64,000 bases of DNA from positions 434,001-498,000 of the forward strand of contig CAVVPD010000003.1 of NCBI GenBank assembly GCA_963750045.1. Reading direction: 5' to 3'. Each line of letters starts with the position of its first letter. Position 1 is the first letter of the stretch. The notes beneath the pieces were generated by a model. It was given only the letters and a program-made list of their open reading frames with translations, did not search any database and was not told the origin of the DNA. Positions 9,844 through 18,321 of the stretch are shown one piece after another. Source of the DNA: DASUAS01 sp963750045 (lineage in GTDB: Bacteria; Actinomycetota; Acidimicrobiia; IMCC26256; DASPTH01). Made by a program: the position numbers and the translations under genes.

Positions 9844-11852
9844 TCGAGCCCTTTGATCGCGTCGACGAGATCGGCCGCATTCGGGCGACATGCCGCCTCC
9901 AGGACACCCGAGCGGGGCACCGGCGTGAACGACGCCGCGATACGCGCGATGGGTGCCGTCAGCTGGCCGAAGAGCTCCTCGCCCACTGCGGCGGCGATCT
10001 CGGCCCCCGGGCCGCAGGAGCGGACCGATTCGTGGGTGATCACGAGACGCGTGGTCTTCCCGACGGATTCGAGGACCGTGTCGAGATCGAGCGGGACGAG
10101 GCTCCGGAGGTCGACGACCTCGACTGACGTCCCGTCGCCGGCCAGGGTCTCGGCGGCAGCGAGCGCGTCGTGCACCACGGGGCCGTAGGCGACGATGGTG
10201 ACGTCACTGCCCTCGCGCTTGACGTCGGACTTGCCGAGCGGCAACGAGAAGTCGGCCAGTGGCACCGGGAACTGACCCCCACCGAAGAACAGCTTCATCG
10301 ATTCGATGAAGAGGCACGGGTCGTCGTCGTCGAGGCACGCGTTGAGCAGGCCGACGGCATCGGCCGACGTGCTGGGCCACACCACCTTGATGCCGGGCAG
10401 GTGCATCGCCCACGCCTCGAGCGCCTGCGAGTGCTGCGGGCCGCTGCTCATCCCCACGGCGGTGCGGATCACCAACGGAGCGTGCTGGCGACCGCCCGAC
10501 ATGTAGCGGATCTTCGCGGCGTGGTTCGCGATCTGGTCCATGGCAACACCGAGGAAGTCCATGAACATGAGCTCGGCAACCGGTCGCATGCCGGCCATCG
10601 ACGCGCCGATGGCGGCACCGATGATCGACGACTCCGCGATCGGCGTGTTGCGCACCCGGTCGGTACCGTGCTTCGTCGAGAGCCCGTAGGTGACCTTGAA
10701 GAGCCCGCCTGCGGGGTCGGCGATGTCCTCACCGAGGAGGATCACACGGTCATCGCGCGCAAGCGCACGGTCGAGCGTGCGGTTCACCGCCTGCACCAGA
10801 CCGATGGTCTCCGTCTCGCCCTCCGGGATCGCGACGGCCTCCACGCCACGGGCGCGCGACGGGTCGCTGGTGACCCCGTCAAACACGTCGACCTCGAGCT
10901 CGGCAAGGTCGGTCTCGGGGCTCTGCACGGCGAAGGCGAACGCCTCGTCAACTTCAGCGGCGAGCGCGGCATCGATGGCATCGAGCTCGTCGGCGGTCGC
11001 CAACCCCTCGTCGACCAACTGGCGCGCGGTACGACTCGAACGGTGCTCTCGGCGCGCGTGGCGTCGAGCTCGTCGCTCGGCACGTAGTCCATCGGGTCGC
11101 CGAAGTAGTGGCCCTGGAGCCGGTAGGCGACGGCCTCGACGAACGTGGGGCCACCGGAGCTGCGGGCCCGGTCGACCGCGTCGGTCACCGCGTCGTACAC
11201 AGCAATCGGGTCGTTCCCGTCGACGGTCACACCCGGCATGCCGTAGCTGGCGGCGCGCGACCGACAGCTGCTCGGTGCGCGTGTAGTCCGCGAGCGGTGT
11301 GCACTCCGCCCACGCGTTGTTCTCGCAGAAGAACACGACCGGGAGGCTCCACACCGCCGCGAGGTTCATCGCCTCGTGGACGAAACCGATGCTGGTCGCA
11401 CCGTCACCGAAGCACACGAGCACGACGCGGTCCTCGCCGCGCAACGATGCGGCGAGCGCGAGGCCGTTGGCGATCGGCGGACCGGCACCGACGATGCCAG
11501 TGGTCCACATGATCCCCACTTCTGGCTGGCTCACGCCCATGGCGCCGGCCTTGCCCTTCGACAACCCGGTGGCCTTGCCGACGAGCTCGGCGAAGTACGG
11601 GCCGAGCTCCACGCCGTTGCCGACGACGTTGGCGAGCCCGCGGTAGGTGGCGACGACCTGATCGCCAGGCGCCAGCGCGACCGCGGCGCCCGCGGCCATC
11701 GCCTCGTGGCCCTCGATCGGCCAGTAGCTGAACCCCACCTCGCCCGACGAGAGGCCCTTGCGGACCCGCATCTCGCACGCGTGGATCTTGCTCATGGTCC
11801 GGTAGAGCTGGAGGGCCGTGTCCTTGCCCGCGCGCTTCTCGATGCCGTTCAC
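9840..11852 (-). CDS. 2-oxoacid dehydrogenase E1, fused alpha and beta subunits
   Basis: A thiamine-diphosphate decarboxylase of about 670 residues with alpha and beta chains in one polypeptide. The alpha part has the thiamine motif GDGATSIG...ENN near residues 160-190. The beta part starts near LGEDIADPAGGLFKVTYGLS and continues ELMFMDFLGVAMDQIANHAA to NAADLVDAIKGLE. Two opposite frame changes near 11250 and 11035 garble residues between them; the lost stretch is readable in another frame (GVTVDGNDPIAVYDAVTDAV). GTG 11852 is chosen because GGGAGG precedes it. It is 35 nt downstream of the DUF3237 gene and coupled to the lipoyl-domain gene. The substrate could be pyruvate, acetoin or a branched or catabolic 2-oxo acid. 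Confidence 0.92.
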   Translation of the reverse strand: MNGIEKRAGKDTALQLYRTMSKIHACEMRVRKGLSSGEVGFSYWPIEGHEAMAAGAAVALAPGDQVVATYRGLANVVGNGVELGPYFAELVGKATGLSKGKAGAMGVSQPEVGIMWTTGIVGAGPPIANGLALAASLRGEDRVVLVCFGDGATSIGFVHEAMNLAAVWSLPVVFFCENNAWAECTPLADYTRTEQLSVARRQLRHAGCDRRRERPDCCVRRGDRRGRPGPQLRWPHVRRGRRLPAPGPLLRRPDGLRAERRARRHARREHRSSRTARQLVDEGLATADELDAIDAALAAEVDEAFAFAVQSPETDLAELEVDVFDGVTSDPSRARGVEAVAIPEGETETIGLVQAVNRTLDRALARDDRVILLGEDIADPAGGLFKVTYGLSTKHGTDRVRNTPIAESSIIGAAIGASMAGMRPVAELMFMDFLGVAMDQIANHAAKIRYMSGGRQHAPLVIRTAVGMSSGPQHSQALEAWAMHLPGIKVVWPSTSADAVGLLNACLDDDDPCLFIESMKLFFGGGQFPVPLADFSLPLGKSDVKREGSDVTIVAYGPVVHDALAAAETLAGDGTSVEVVDLRSLVPLDLDTVLESVGKTTRLVITHESVRSCGPGAEIAAAVGEELFGQLTAPIARIAASFTPVPRSGVLEAACRPNAADLVDAIKGLE

Positions 11853-11887
11853 ACTGCCTCCCAACAGGCGGTCTCCCCTGGAGTCAC

Positions 11888-12310
11888 TCAGGCAACCTCG
11901 AAGATCTCGTACTCGAGCTTGGTGCCGTCGAAGACGCTCTTGCCCACGGCCTGGATGCGCGTGAGCCACGCGTAGCGCTCGTCACCGGTCTCGAACAGCG
12001 GCGCCGCGCACGTAACACCGGTCGCCGCGTCACCGCGGCCCTCGTAGTGCACGTGCACGATGGCGCCGTCATCGGTCCGCAACGTCAGGCGCACGTCGAC
12101 CTGCACGCGCCCGTCGGGATCGATGGTCGCCCAGTCGGCGTTCGCGGCGCCGAGCGACGAGGCCTTGAAGCGCTCCCCCTCGTAGCGCACACTCGTGATC
12201 TCGCTCACGAGGCGCGTCCCGGTCGGCCCGGTCGAGACCACGTGCGTCTCACCGAGCTCGTACACGGCATGGCACAGCGGCCGCAGCGTCACCTCGATCG
12301 CGTCAGCCAT
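11888..12310 (-). CDS. DUF3237 family protein
   Basis: A 140-residue protein with the DUF3237 pattern: an N-terminal strand AIEVTLRPLCHAVYELGE, a middle PDGRVQVDVRLTLRTDDGA and the core IVHVHYEGRG, ending in LEYEIFEVA. No catalytic function is established for this family; members fold as small beta-barrels and often lie among aromatic or steroid-catabolic genes. The ATG at 12310 overlaps the end of the Rieske oxygenase gene by 8 nt, which points to coupled translation. The two genes probably serve the same pathway. Confidence 0.85.
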   Translation of the reverse strand: MADAIEVTLRPLCHAVYELGETHVVSTGPTGTRLVSEITSVRYEGERFKASSLGAANADWATIDPDGRVQVDVRLTLRTDDGAIVHVHYEGRGDAATGVTCAAPLFETGDERYAWLTRIQAVGKSVFDGTKLEYEIFEVA

Positions 12311-13698
12311 GGTCGACTCCGAAGAGGAAGCGGTCGGCGACCTCATGCGCGTGCATGATCGTGGTCTCCTGCACCGTGTTCAGCTTGAGGCCGTCGAAGC
12401 CCTCCGAGTGCATCCCCGCCTGGATGTCGGGGATGTTCTTGACGTCCTGGGCCAGGAACGATCCCAGCTCGGCCTCCCGGAAGGTGGGGAACATCTCCCA
12501 GCGCGAATCGGGCACCTCACCCGGCGCGAAGTGTTCCAGCGCGAACGCCTCCCAGATGCACGTGTCGGGGTCGTCGCTCTCGGGGCGCATCCGATAGCCG
12601 AGCACCGAGCACTTCTCGACCAGGATCACCATCGTCGGGAAGACGTGGTAGTCGCCGTTCCCTGCGAAGAAGGTCTCGAGGTCCATCTTGGGGTAGTCGA
12701 CGCCCTCCTCCAGCGCGAGCTGCTCGCAGAGCTCGAGGTACGGCACGATCGGGGGCACCCCGGCCGGGATCTCCATCGTCGCCAGCTGCTGGGCCGCACG
12801 TGCGTCGCGCTGGCGTCTGCATCGCCCCCACGAGCGACGACGAGAGGTACTGCATGAGGTTCGAGTAGACGTCGGGACGGGCGAGCGTCTCCTCCCATTC
12901 ACGTCGACGGTCGTCGACCTCGGCGCGCGCGCCGTACTTCGACACCGCATGGTTGCGAAACGTGAACGTGGGCGCGAAGGGTGCATGCTCGTACTCGTCG
13001 ACGAGTGCAGGCCGCGCCGAGGGGTCGACACCCTCCGTGGGCCGCAGCGTCTGCGGGTGCGTGCCCGGGGTGTGGAACCCCTCGACGAACGCGTCGACGA
13101 CCGTCTTCCAGTTGGCCGGGACCACGACGCGCTTGCGCCACCGGTAACGCATGTCCTCGAGGCGGAAGGGCCCGAGCAGCGACGGCAGCGGATCGAGCCA
13201 CTCGAGCAGCGGGTCGGGGTCGCTTCCCGGGTTGACGAACACGAAGCCGCCCCAGGTGTCGACATGGACCGGCGCGAGCGCCCACTCCGACTCGGGGCAC
13301 GCGTCGAACTCGTCCTCACAGAATCGGAACGTGCTGGAGCCGTCGAGCGCGTAGCGGAAGCCGTGGAACCGACAACGCAGCTCGTCGACCCGGCCGGCAC
13401 CACCGATGAGCTTCATCCCGCGGTGTCGGCAGGCGTTGTACATGGCGCGCAGACTGCCGTCGGCCTGTCGGATCACGAGGATCGACTGGTCGCCGATCGT
13501 GTACTCGTGGAACGCGCCGGGGCCAACGAGGTCTTCCTCTCGGCACGCCATCTGCCAGGTCTGGGTGAACAGCTTCTCGTGCTCGAGCCGGGCGAAGTCG
13601 CGGTCGACGTAGCGCCCCTTCGGCACGAAGCTCTCCCCGAGCGCCCAACGCTCGGGGACGACACCGGTCGCGGTCTCATCGGTTGACGTCGTCGCCAT
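12303..13698 (-). CDS. Rieske non-heme iron oxygenase, alpha subunit (frameshifted)
   Basis: The oxygenase component of a ring-hydroxylating or Rieske monooxygenase system, about 465 residues. The Rieske [2Fe-2S] site is clear: CRHRG followed by CRFHG, with 16 residues between CxH and CxxH. The catalytic domain begins near FVEGFHTPGTHPQTLRPTE, where the histidines can serve as Fe(II) ligands. A frame change near 12815 splits the gene; the C-terminal part runs PIVPYLELCEQLALEEGVDY to LFGVDHG. The start is ATG 13698 (GTG 13701 just before it). It heads the six-gene minus-strand operon. No reductase or ferredoxin gene is next to it, so electron partners must come from elsewhere. Confidence 0.9.
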
Positions 13699-13806
13699 CA
13701 CTCCCCCAGTCCTGCGTCACGCCGGACGAACGCGTGGCACGGTAACACATTTGCTGTTTCGTCGTACATTGTGTCGAGGAACCCACCGACGAGCCAGGAG
13801 CACGAC
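13699..13806. promoter_or_regulatory. Divergent promoter region, Rieske operon / SnoaL-like gene
   Basis: A short AT-richer stretch at 13741-13775 separates the two divergent genes. It holds an imperfect inverted repeat, GTAACACA at 13742-13749 and TTGTGTC near 13769-13775, and a CGTACA hexamer at 13763-13768. On the minus strand TCGACA resembles a -35 box. The sites are suggested by sequence only. Confidence 0.35.
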
Positions 13807-14388
13807 ATGTCTCGACTCGGGACCTGGACACCGAGCACGACCGAGGAACGCATCGACCGCATCGAATCCCTGGCCGAGATCCGTCAACTGCCGGCGCGGT
13901 ACGCGCTCGCACTCGACTCCCGCGACCTCTCTGCGCTCGTGGCGCTGTTCCCGGTCGACGTGCGCGTCGGGGCGGACGCGTCGGGCCGCGACGCGCTGTA
14001 CGCCTGGTTCCGGGACGCGATGAGCAAGGTGCGCACGACGGTGCACTTCGTGGCCAACCACATCGTCGACTTCGAGTCGGCGGATCGGGCTCGCGGCATC
14101 GTCTACTGCCGCGACGAGGTCGAGTACCCGGAGACCGGCGAGTGGCAGGTTGGGATGCTGCAGTACCACGACACCTATTGCCGCGTCGACGGCGAGTGGA
14201 TGTTCGAACGCCGGAAGTTCCACCGGTGGTATCAGGTCGACGCGCTCGAGCGGCCAGCTCCGGGGGCGGGCATCGACCCGGGTACCGATCCGATCACCAC
14301 TGATCAGCTCCCCGCGGCCTTCCCCACTTGGGCGCGGTTCTGGGACGAGGTCGCCGTGCTCAGCCCCCGAGGTGCTCGGCCGTCGTGA
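13807..14388 (+). CDS. SnoaL-like / NTF2-fold protein
   Basis: A 193-residue protein with the cone-shaped NTF2/SnoaL fold used by small isomerases, hydratases and dioxygenase beta subunits. Visible blocks are ERIDRIESLAEIRQLPARYA, ALALDSRDLSALVALF and the C-terminal sheet GEWQVGMLQYHDTYCRVDGE. The ATG at 13807 is preceded by CCAGGAG; an upstream ATG at 13771 lacks a ribosome site. It is divergent from the Rieske operon and could act as a beta-like partner or a separate catabolic isomerase. It overlaps the convergent SnoaL-like gene by 29 nt at the 3' end. Confidence 0.82.
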   Translation: MSRLGTWTPSTTEERIDRIESLAEIRQLPARYALALDSRDLSALVALFPVDVRVGADASGRDALYAWFRDAMSKVRTTVHFVANHIVDFESADRARGIVYCRDEVEYPETGEWQVGMLQYHDTYCRVDGEWMFERRKFHRWYQVDALERPAPGAGIDPGTDPITTDQLPAAFPTWARFWDEVAVLSPRGARPS

Positions 14389-14758
14389 CCTGGTCGAAGT
14401 AGCAGCGCTCACACACCAGGCGGTCGTCTTCGAACAAGAAGAGGTTGACCGACATCATGTCGACCGCTAGCCCCTCGTGCTCGCCCGTCGTGCGGGTCTC
14501 AACGGCGATGCCGTTCTCGCTATGGAAGATCGCGGTCGCAGAGAAACGCAGCCCGGGCATCGCCGACCAGTTGGCGGCGAGCAGCTCGCGCACCGCGTCG
14601 TCGCCATCGACGACGAGACCGATGGGCATGATCTCGTAACGCGCGTGGTGGAACGTGCTCATCGCCCGGTCGAGGTCCTGCTCGTTCTCCGCCTCGACGT
14701 GCTCCAGGACCACGGCGAGCCGTCGTGCCTCCAACGCGATCCGCTCGTTGACGTCCAC
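14360..14758 (-). CDS. SnoaL-like / NTF2-fold protein
   Basis: A 132-residue protein of the SnoaL-like family. The helix EAENEQDLDRAMSTFHHARY, the motif AANWSAMPGLRFSATAIFHS and the last strands VNLFLFEDDRLVCERCYFD are typical of polyketide-cyclase-like or ester-cyclase-like members. The GTG start at 14758 follows a strong GAGGAGG site. It converges on and overlaps the preceding plus-strand SnoaL-like gene and is divergent from the Gfo/Idh/MocA gene. The substrate is not indicated. Confidence 0.8.
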   Translation of the reverse strand: MDVNERIALEARRLAVVLEHVEAENEQDLDRAMSTFHHARYEIMPIGLVVDGDDAVRELLAANWSAMPGLRFSATAIFHSENGIAVETRTTGEHEGLAVDMMSVNLFLFEDDRLVCERCYFDQVTTAEHLGG

Positions 14759-14811
14759 CGCGACCTCCTCGTGCGTGCCCGTGCTGTTGCACAGTTGAGC
14801 AGTGTTTGTTG

Positions 14812-14822
14812 AGATGTCATCT
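14812..14822. promoter_or_regulatory. AGATGTCATCT palindrome in a divergent promoter
   Basis: A perfect 11-bp palindrome lies in the 105-bp region between the SnoaL-like gene (minus) and the Gfo/Idh/MocA gene (plus). TTGTTG and TTGCAC boxes lie close by. The palindrome could be a repressor site; its left arm AGATGT recurs in other promoters of this window. Confidence 0.4.
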
Positions 14823-14863
14823 TGCTGGAGACGGGAACGTCCCGCCAGTCAGCGGAGGACGAC

Positions 14864-15934
14864 ATGAACGAGCACCGCATCGGCGTCGGCATCGTCGGCA
14901 GCGGGTTCGGCACCGCGGTGGCGGCACCCGCCTTCGCGAGCGTCGAGGCCGCGTCGGTGACCGCAGTGTGCAGCCGACAGCTCAAGCGTGCGCGCGCCGC
15001 GGCCGACGAACTCGGCGCGCCGTTCGCCACCGACGAGGTCGAAGCGCTCTGCGAGCGGAGCGACGTCGACCTCGTGTTCGTCGCCACGCCCCCGCACCTC
15101 CACCGAGACGTCGTGCTCGCCGCGCTGGACGCCGGCAAGCACGTGGTCTGTGAGAAGCCGTTCGGCCTCTCTCCCGCCGATGCCCTCGCGATGCTCGAAC
15201 GTGCAGTGGCACGCGATCGGCTGCACTTCCTCGACTTCGAGTTCCGCACTGAGCCGGCCCGGCGGTTGCTCGCGGCGGCGATCACCGAAGGCGTGCTCGG
15301 CGAGATTCGACACGTCACGGTCACCGCGATGGTGGCGGGTGGACGCTTTCCCGTGATGAACCGCGACGGCTGGTGGCAGCGTCGTGAGCTCGGCGGCGGA
15401 TGGCTCGGGGCGATGGGATCGCACTACTTCGACGCGATCCGGGTCTGGTTCGGAGAGATCGTGTCCGTCGCGGCGCGCCTCGAGACCCGGCGCACTCGCC
15501 TGTCGCTCGACCCCGACGCCGCACCGGTCACCGCCGACGACGGCTTCGTCGCACGGCTGACCACCGACACCGGCGTCGTATGCGTGCTGGACACGGCGAG
15601 CTCGATCGGCGTCGACATCGGTCCCCGAATCGAGGTCTACGGAACCGCGGCCACGGCGGTCCTCGAGCGCGAGCACGTGCTGACGATCATCGACGATGCA
15701 GGGAAAGTCGAGGAACACAACTTCTCGTCAAGTGATGACGTGTCTCGACATCCGAGCCGCAGCGCGCTCGGCGTCTGGGCCGCGCAGGTCGTGGGCGCCG
15801 TCCGCTCCGGCCACCAGCTTGCGCCGAACTTCCTCGACGGTTTGCGTGTCCAAGAAGTCATCGCCGCTGCACATCGCTCCCACGAGCTCCGCGGCGCCGA
15901 CGTGGACGTCGAGTTCAACACGGTTCCGATCTGA
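14864..15934 (+). CDS. Gfo/Idh/MocA-family oxidoreductase
   Basis: A 356-residue NAD(P)-dependent dehydrogenase. The Rossmann start GVGIVGSGFGTAVAAPAF, the FVATPPHLH turn and the family motif KHVVCEKPFGLSPADA (catalytic lysine in EKP) are all present, as are the second-domain segments GGGWLGAMGSHYFDAIRVWF and the late strand PRIEVYG. The start is ATG 14864 behind CGGAGGA; a longer in-frame start at 14822 has no site. It is divergent from the SnoaL-like gene and converges on another one. Family members oxidise hydroxyl groups of sugars, cyclitols and some aromatic dihydrodiols; the substrate here is unknown. Confidence 0.93.
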   Translation: MNEHRIGVGIVGSGFGTAVAAPAFASVEAASVTAVCSRQLKRARAAADELGAPFATDEVEALCERSDVDLVFVATPPHLHRDVVLAALDAGKHVVCEKPFGLSPADALAMLERAVARDRLHFLDFEFRTEPARRLLAAAITEGVLGEIRHVTVTAMVAGGRFPVMNRDGWWQRRELGGGWLGAMGSHYFDAIRVWFGEIVSVAARLETRRTRLSLDPDAAPVTADDGFVARLTTDTGVVCVLDTASSIGVDIGPRIEVYGTAATAVLEREHVLTIIDDAGKVEEHNFSSSDDVSRHPSRSALGVWAAQVVGAVRSGHQLAPNFLDGLRVQEVIAAAHRSHELRGADVDVEFNTVPI

Positions 15935-15951
15935 CGGACGCGCGATCGCGA

Positions 15952-16384
15952 TTACCCCATCGCGGTCGGGATGTCGACCAGGCCGCGACGGCGCGCGAAC
16001 CGCCACCGACCGCGGCTCGCGTACCAAGTCGTCGACGTGACGCCCGATCGCTCCGACGACAGGCTTGCCGTCCGGTGCCCGCTCCACCACCGTCCACATC
16101 ACCTCCGACGTCGCGCGATCGCCGTCGAGGCGCACGTCCGCGTTGGTCACAAGGTGGAACGAATCTGCGGCAACAGGGCCGAGCACCTTCGTCATCGTCG
16201 CCCGGATCTCGTCGCGCCCCTTCGCACGGGCGATGGGGCCGAGCAGCAGTTCGCCGTCGTCTGCGAACAGCTCGGCATAGGCATCGATGTCGCGTCGGTC
16301 GAGAAGACGTCCATAGTCAGTGAAGAGCTGACGGATCTCCTCGAGGTCTTCCATTCGCTGCAGTCGCACTTCGATCGAGTCCAC
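15952..16384 (-). CDS. SnoaL-like protein (C-terminal frameshift)
   Basis: A protein of about 143 residues in the SnoaL_4 group: VRLQRMEDLEEIRQLFTDYG, RRDIDAYAELFADDGELLLG and the strand ATSEVMWTVVERAPDG. A frame change near 16020 breaks the final strands. The true end, GRWRFARRRGLVDIPTAMG, reads in another frame and stops at 15952. The GTG start at 16384 follows AGGAGG. It is divergent from the VOC protein gene. The fold and the D/H-rich N-terminal half suggest a dehydratase or hydroxysteroid-isomerase-like enzyme, but no active-site claim is safe. Confidence 0.78.
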
Positions 16385-16423
16385 GGAGCGCCTCCTGGCG
16401 TCGCTGCGGGGCAACCTGACACC

Positions 16424-16437
16424 AGATGTTCTATCGT
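16424..16437 (+). promoter_or_regulatory. AGATGTTCTATCGT box before the VOC gene
   Basis: The 14-base sequence AGATGTTCTATCGT ends seven bases before the ATG of the VOC gene. It is the same, apart from one C/T difference, as the box at 23692-23705 upstream of a P450 gene. TATCGT at 16432-16437 is placed so that a transcript could start at the ATG itself (leaderless). An operator role is inferred from the repetition. Confidence 0.45.
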
Positions 16438-16443
16438 TTCGCC

Positions 16444-17309
16444 ATGGCAATCGGTCGGCTTTACCACGTGATCCACATCGTCGACGACCTCGACGTTGCT
16501 CAGTCGTTCTACGGATCGGTCTTCCCGCTGGAGACGTACACCGATCACGAGTGGTCCGACACCGACAAGCGGCTGGCTTCGCTGTCGATCATCACCGACA
16601 ACTTCGTCATCGAACTCATCCAACCGAGCCACGCCGAGGAAGACCTCCAAGTCAGCCTGCCGAAGTTCGCTCACAAGTTCGGCAGCCGACTGCACTCGAT
16701 GGCGTGGTTCTCGGATGACGTCCCGGCGCTGGCGACGCGTTTCGAGGCCGCAGGGATCCGAGTGCTCGGGGGCGGGTACGGCACGATCTTCACCCACCCG
16801 AAGGACACGTTCGGCCAACTCCAGTTCCAGACCGGGCCGCCCGAGGTCCCGGTGCCCGATCCCCGACTCGTCCCCGGGTGGGCCTCCACGGCGAACCGCG
16901 AGCACCCGCTCGGACTCGTGCGCGCATCGCACGTCACCACGATGGTCTCCGACCTCGACGCGGCGGCGAACCTGTACCGCGGCCCGCTCGACGGGCAGCT
17001 CCTGCACGCAGCGCGCCGACGACGACGCGTCGCCACGCGTTCTTCCTCGTCGGCACCGACACCGTCGTCGATCTGGCCCAGCCCATGCGAGCCGGCACCC
17101 CGCTGCACGACGACCTCGGACGCAACGGACAGCTCCCCCACTCGTTCACCTTCCTGGTGCGCGACCTCGACGCCGCGCGCCGCCACCTCGCCGACATCGA
17201 CGTACCGGTCGTCGACGTGGACGAGTCGACGGTGCTGATCGACCCCGCCGTGTCGCTCGGGGCGCGCATCGAGTTGACGAGCACACCGGTCCCCGGCGAC
17301 CCCCGCTGA
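16444..17309 (+). CDS. VOC-family protein, two-domain (frameshifted)
   Basis: A glyoxalase/dioxygenase-fold protein of about 288 residues with two betaalphabetabetabeta modules. Module one runs IGRLYHVIHIVDDLDVAQSF to GGYGTIFTHPKDTFGQLQFQ. Module two begins VRASHVTTMVSDLDAAANLY, is broken by a frame change near 17018, and continues HAFFLVGTDTVVDLAQPM to ARIELTSTPVPGDPR. Histidines early in each module and glutamates late in them are possible metal ligands. ATG 16444 lies close to a candidate promoter. It is followed, 36 nt on, by the CitE-like lyase gene, so the two probably form an operon. Extradiol dioxygenase, epimerase or isomerase roles are all possible. Confidence 0.8.
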
Positions 17310-17345
17310 CCACTTCCCCCTCTCATACACAGGAGCACAGCCTGC

Positions 17346-18281
17346 ATGTCGGAACGTTCTCGGAGTCTGCCCCGCCGTACGTGTCTCGCCGTGCCCGGCT
17401 CGAGTGAGAAGATGCTCGGCAAGGCGCCCGGCCTCGGCGCCGACATGGTGTTCCTCGACCTCGAGGATTCGGTGGCGCCGCTCGAGAAGGAAGCCGCCCG
17501 CGACAACGTGGTGCGCGCCATCCGGGAGCTCGACTGGGGTGACACCGTCGTCTGCGTGCGGGTGAACGCGTGGGACACCAAGTGGACGTACCGCGATGTC
17601 ATCACCATCGTCGAGAACGCGGGTGAGCGCCTCGACGAGATCATGTTGCCGAAGGTGCAGTACGCCAGCGACGTCGTCGCTCTCGATCTGCTCCTCACCC
17701 AGATCGAGGAGACCATCGGGCGCGTGGGTCACGTCGGCATCGAGGCGCAGATCGAGACCGCCCGCGGGCTCATCAACGTCGAGGAGATCTGCGCCGCGTC
17801 ACCGCGCATGGAGGCCATCGTGTTCGGCCCCGCCGACTTCGCGGCGTCGACCGAGATGCCGGTGCTCACCGGCGGCGTTCAGATCCCCGAGTACCCGGGC
17901 GACCACTTCCACTACACCTTCTCCAAGATCCTCATGGCCGGGCGCGCCAACGGCCTGCAGGTGATCGACGGCCCGTTCCTCAAGATCCGGGAGATCGACG
18001 CGCTGCGCGACTACGCGATGCGCACCCGCATCCTCGGCTACGACGGCAAGTGGGCGTTGCACCCCGACCAGGTCGCGGTGATCAACGAGGTGTTCACGCC
18101 CACGCAGGAGCAGTTCGACCACACGTTCGACATCCTCGAGGCCTACGAGAAGGCCACGACCGAGGGTGATCGGCGGGGCGCGGTGATGTTCGGCGACGAG
18201 ATGATCGACGAGGCGAGCCGCAAGATGGCGCTGAAGTTCGTCAGCCGCGGCGAGCGCTCCGGCATGAGCCGCAGCAGCTGA
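17346..18281 (+). CDS. HpcH/HpaI aldolase / CitE-like CoA-ester lyase
   Basis: A 311-residue TIM-barrel lyase of the citrate-lyase-beta/malyl-CoA-lyase group. It cleaves or forms C-C bonds of beta-hydroxy acyl-CoA esters. The start CLAVPGSSEKMLGKAPGLGA and MVFLDLEDSVAPLEKEAARD carry the metal-binding acidic residues; IEAQIETARGLINVEEI provides the glutamate ligand, and VFGPADFAAS and KWALHPDQVAVINEVFTP are family blocks. The ATG at 17346 is preceded by ACAGGAGC. It lies between the VOC and LLM oxidoreductase genes, 40 nt upstream of the latter, as expected for one catabolic operon. A malyl-CoA or 3-hydroxy-3-methylglutaryl-like ester could be the substrate. Confidence 0.92.
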   Translation: MSERSRSLPRRTCLAVPGSSEKMLGKAPGLGADMVFLDLEDSVAPLEKEAARDNVVRAIRELDWGDTVVCVRVNAWDTKWTYRDVITIVENAGERLDEIMLPKVQYASDVVALDLLLTQIEETIGRVGHVGIEAQIETARGLINVEEICAASPRMEAIVFGPADFAASTEMPVLTGGVQIPEYPGDHFHYTFSKILMAGRANGLQVIDGPFLKIREIDALRDYAMRTRILGYDGKWALHPDQVAVINEVFTPTQEQFDHTFDILEAYEKATTEGDRRGAVMFGDEMIDEASRKMALKFVSRGERSGMSRSS

Positions 18282-18321
18282 GGAGTCGGCGGACCACGAC
18301 CGCCCGAGAGGAGACGGCACG

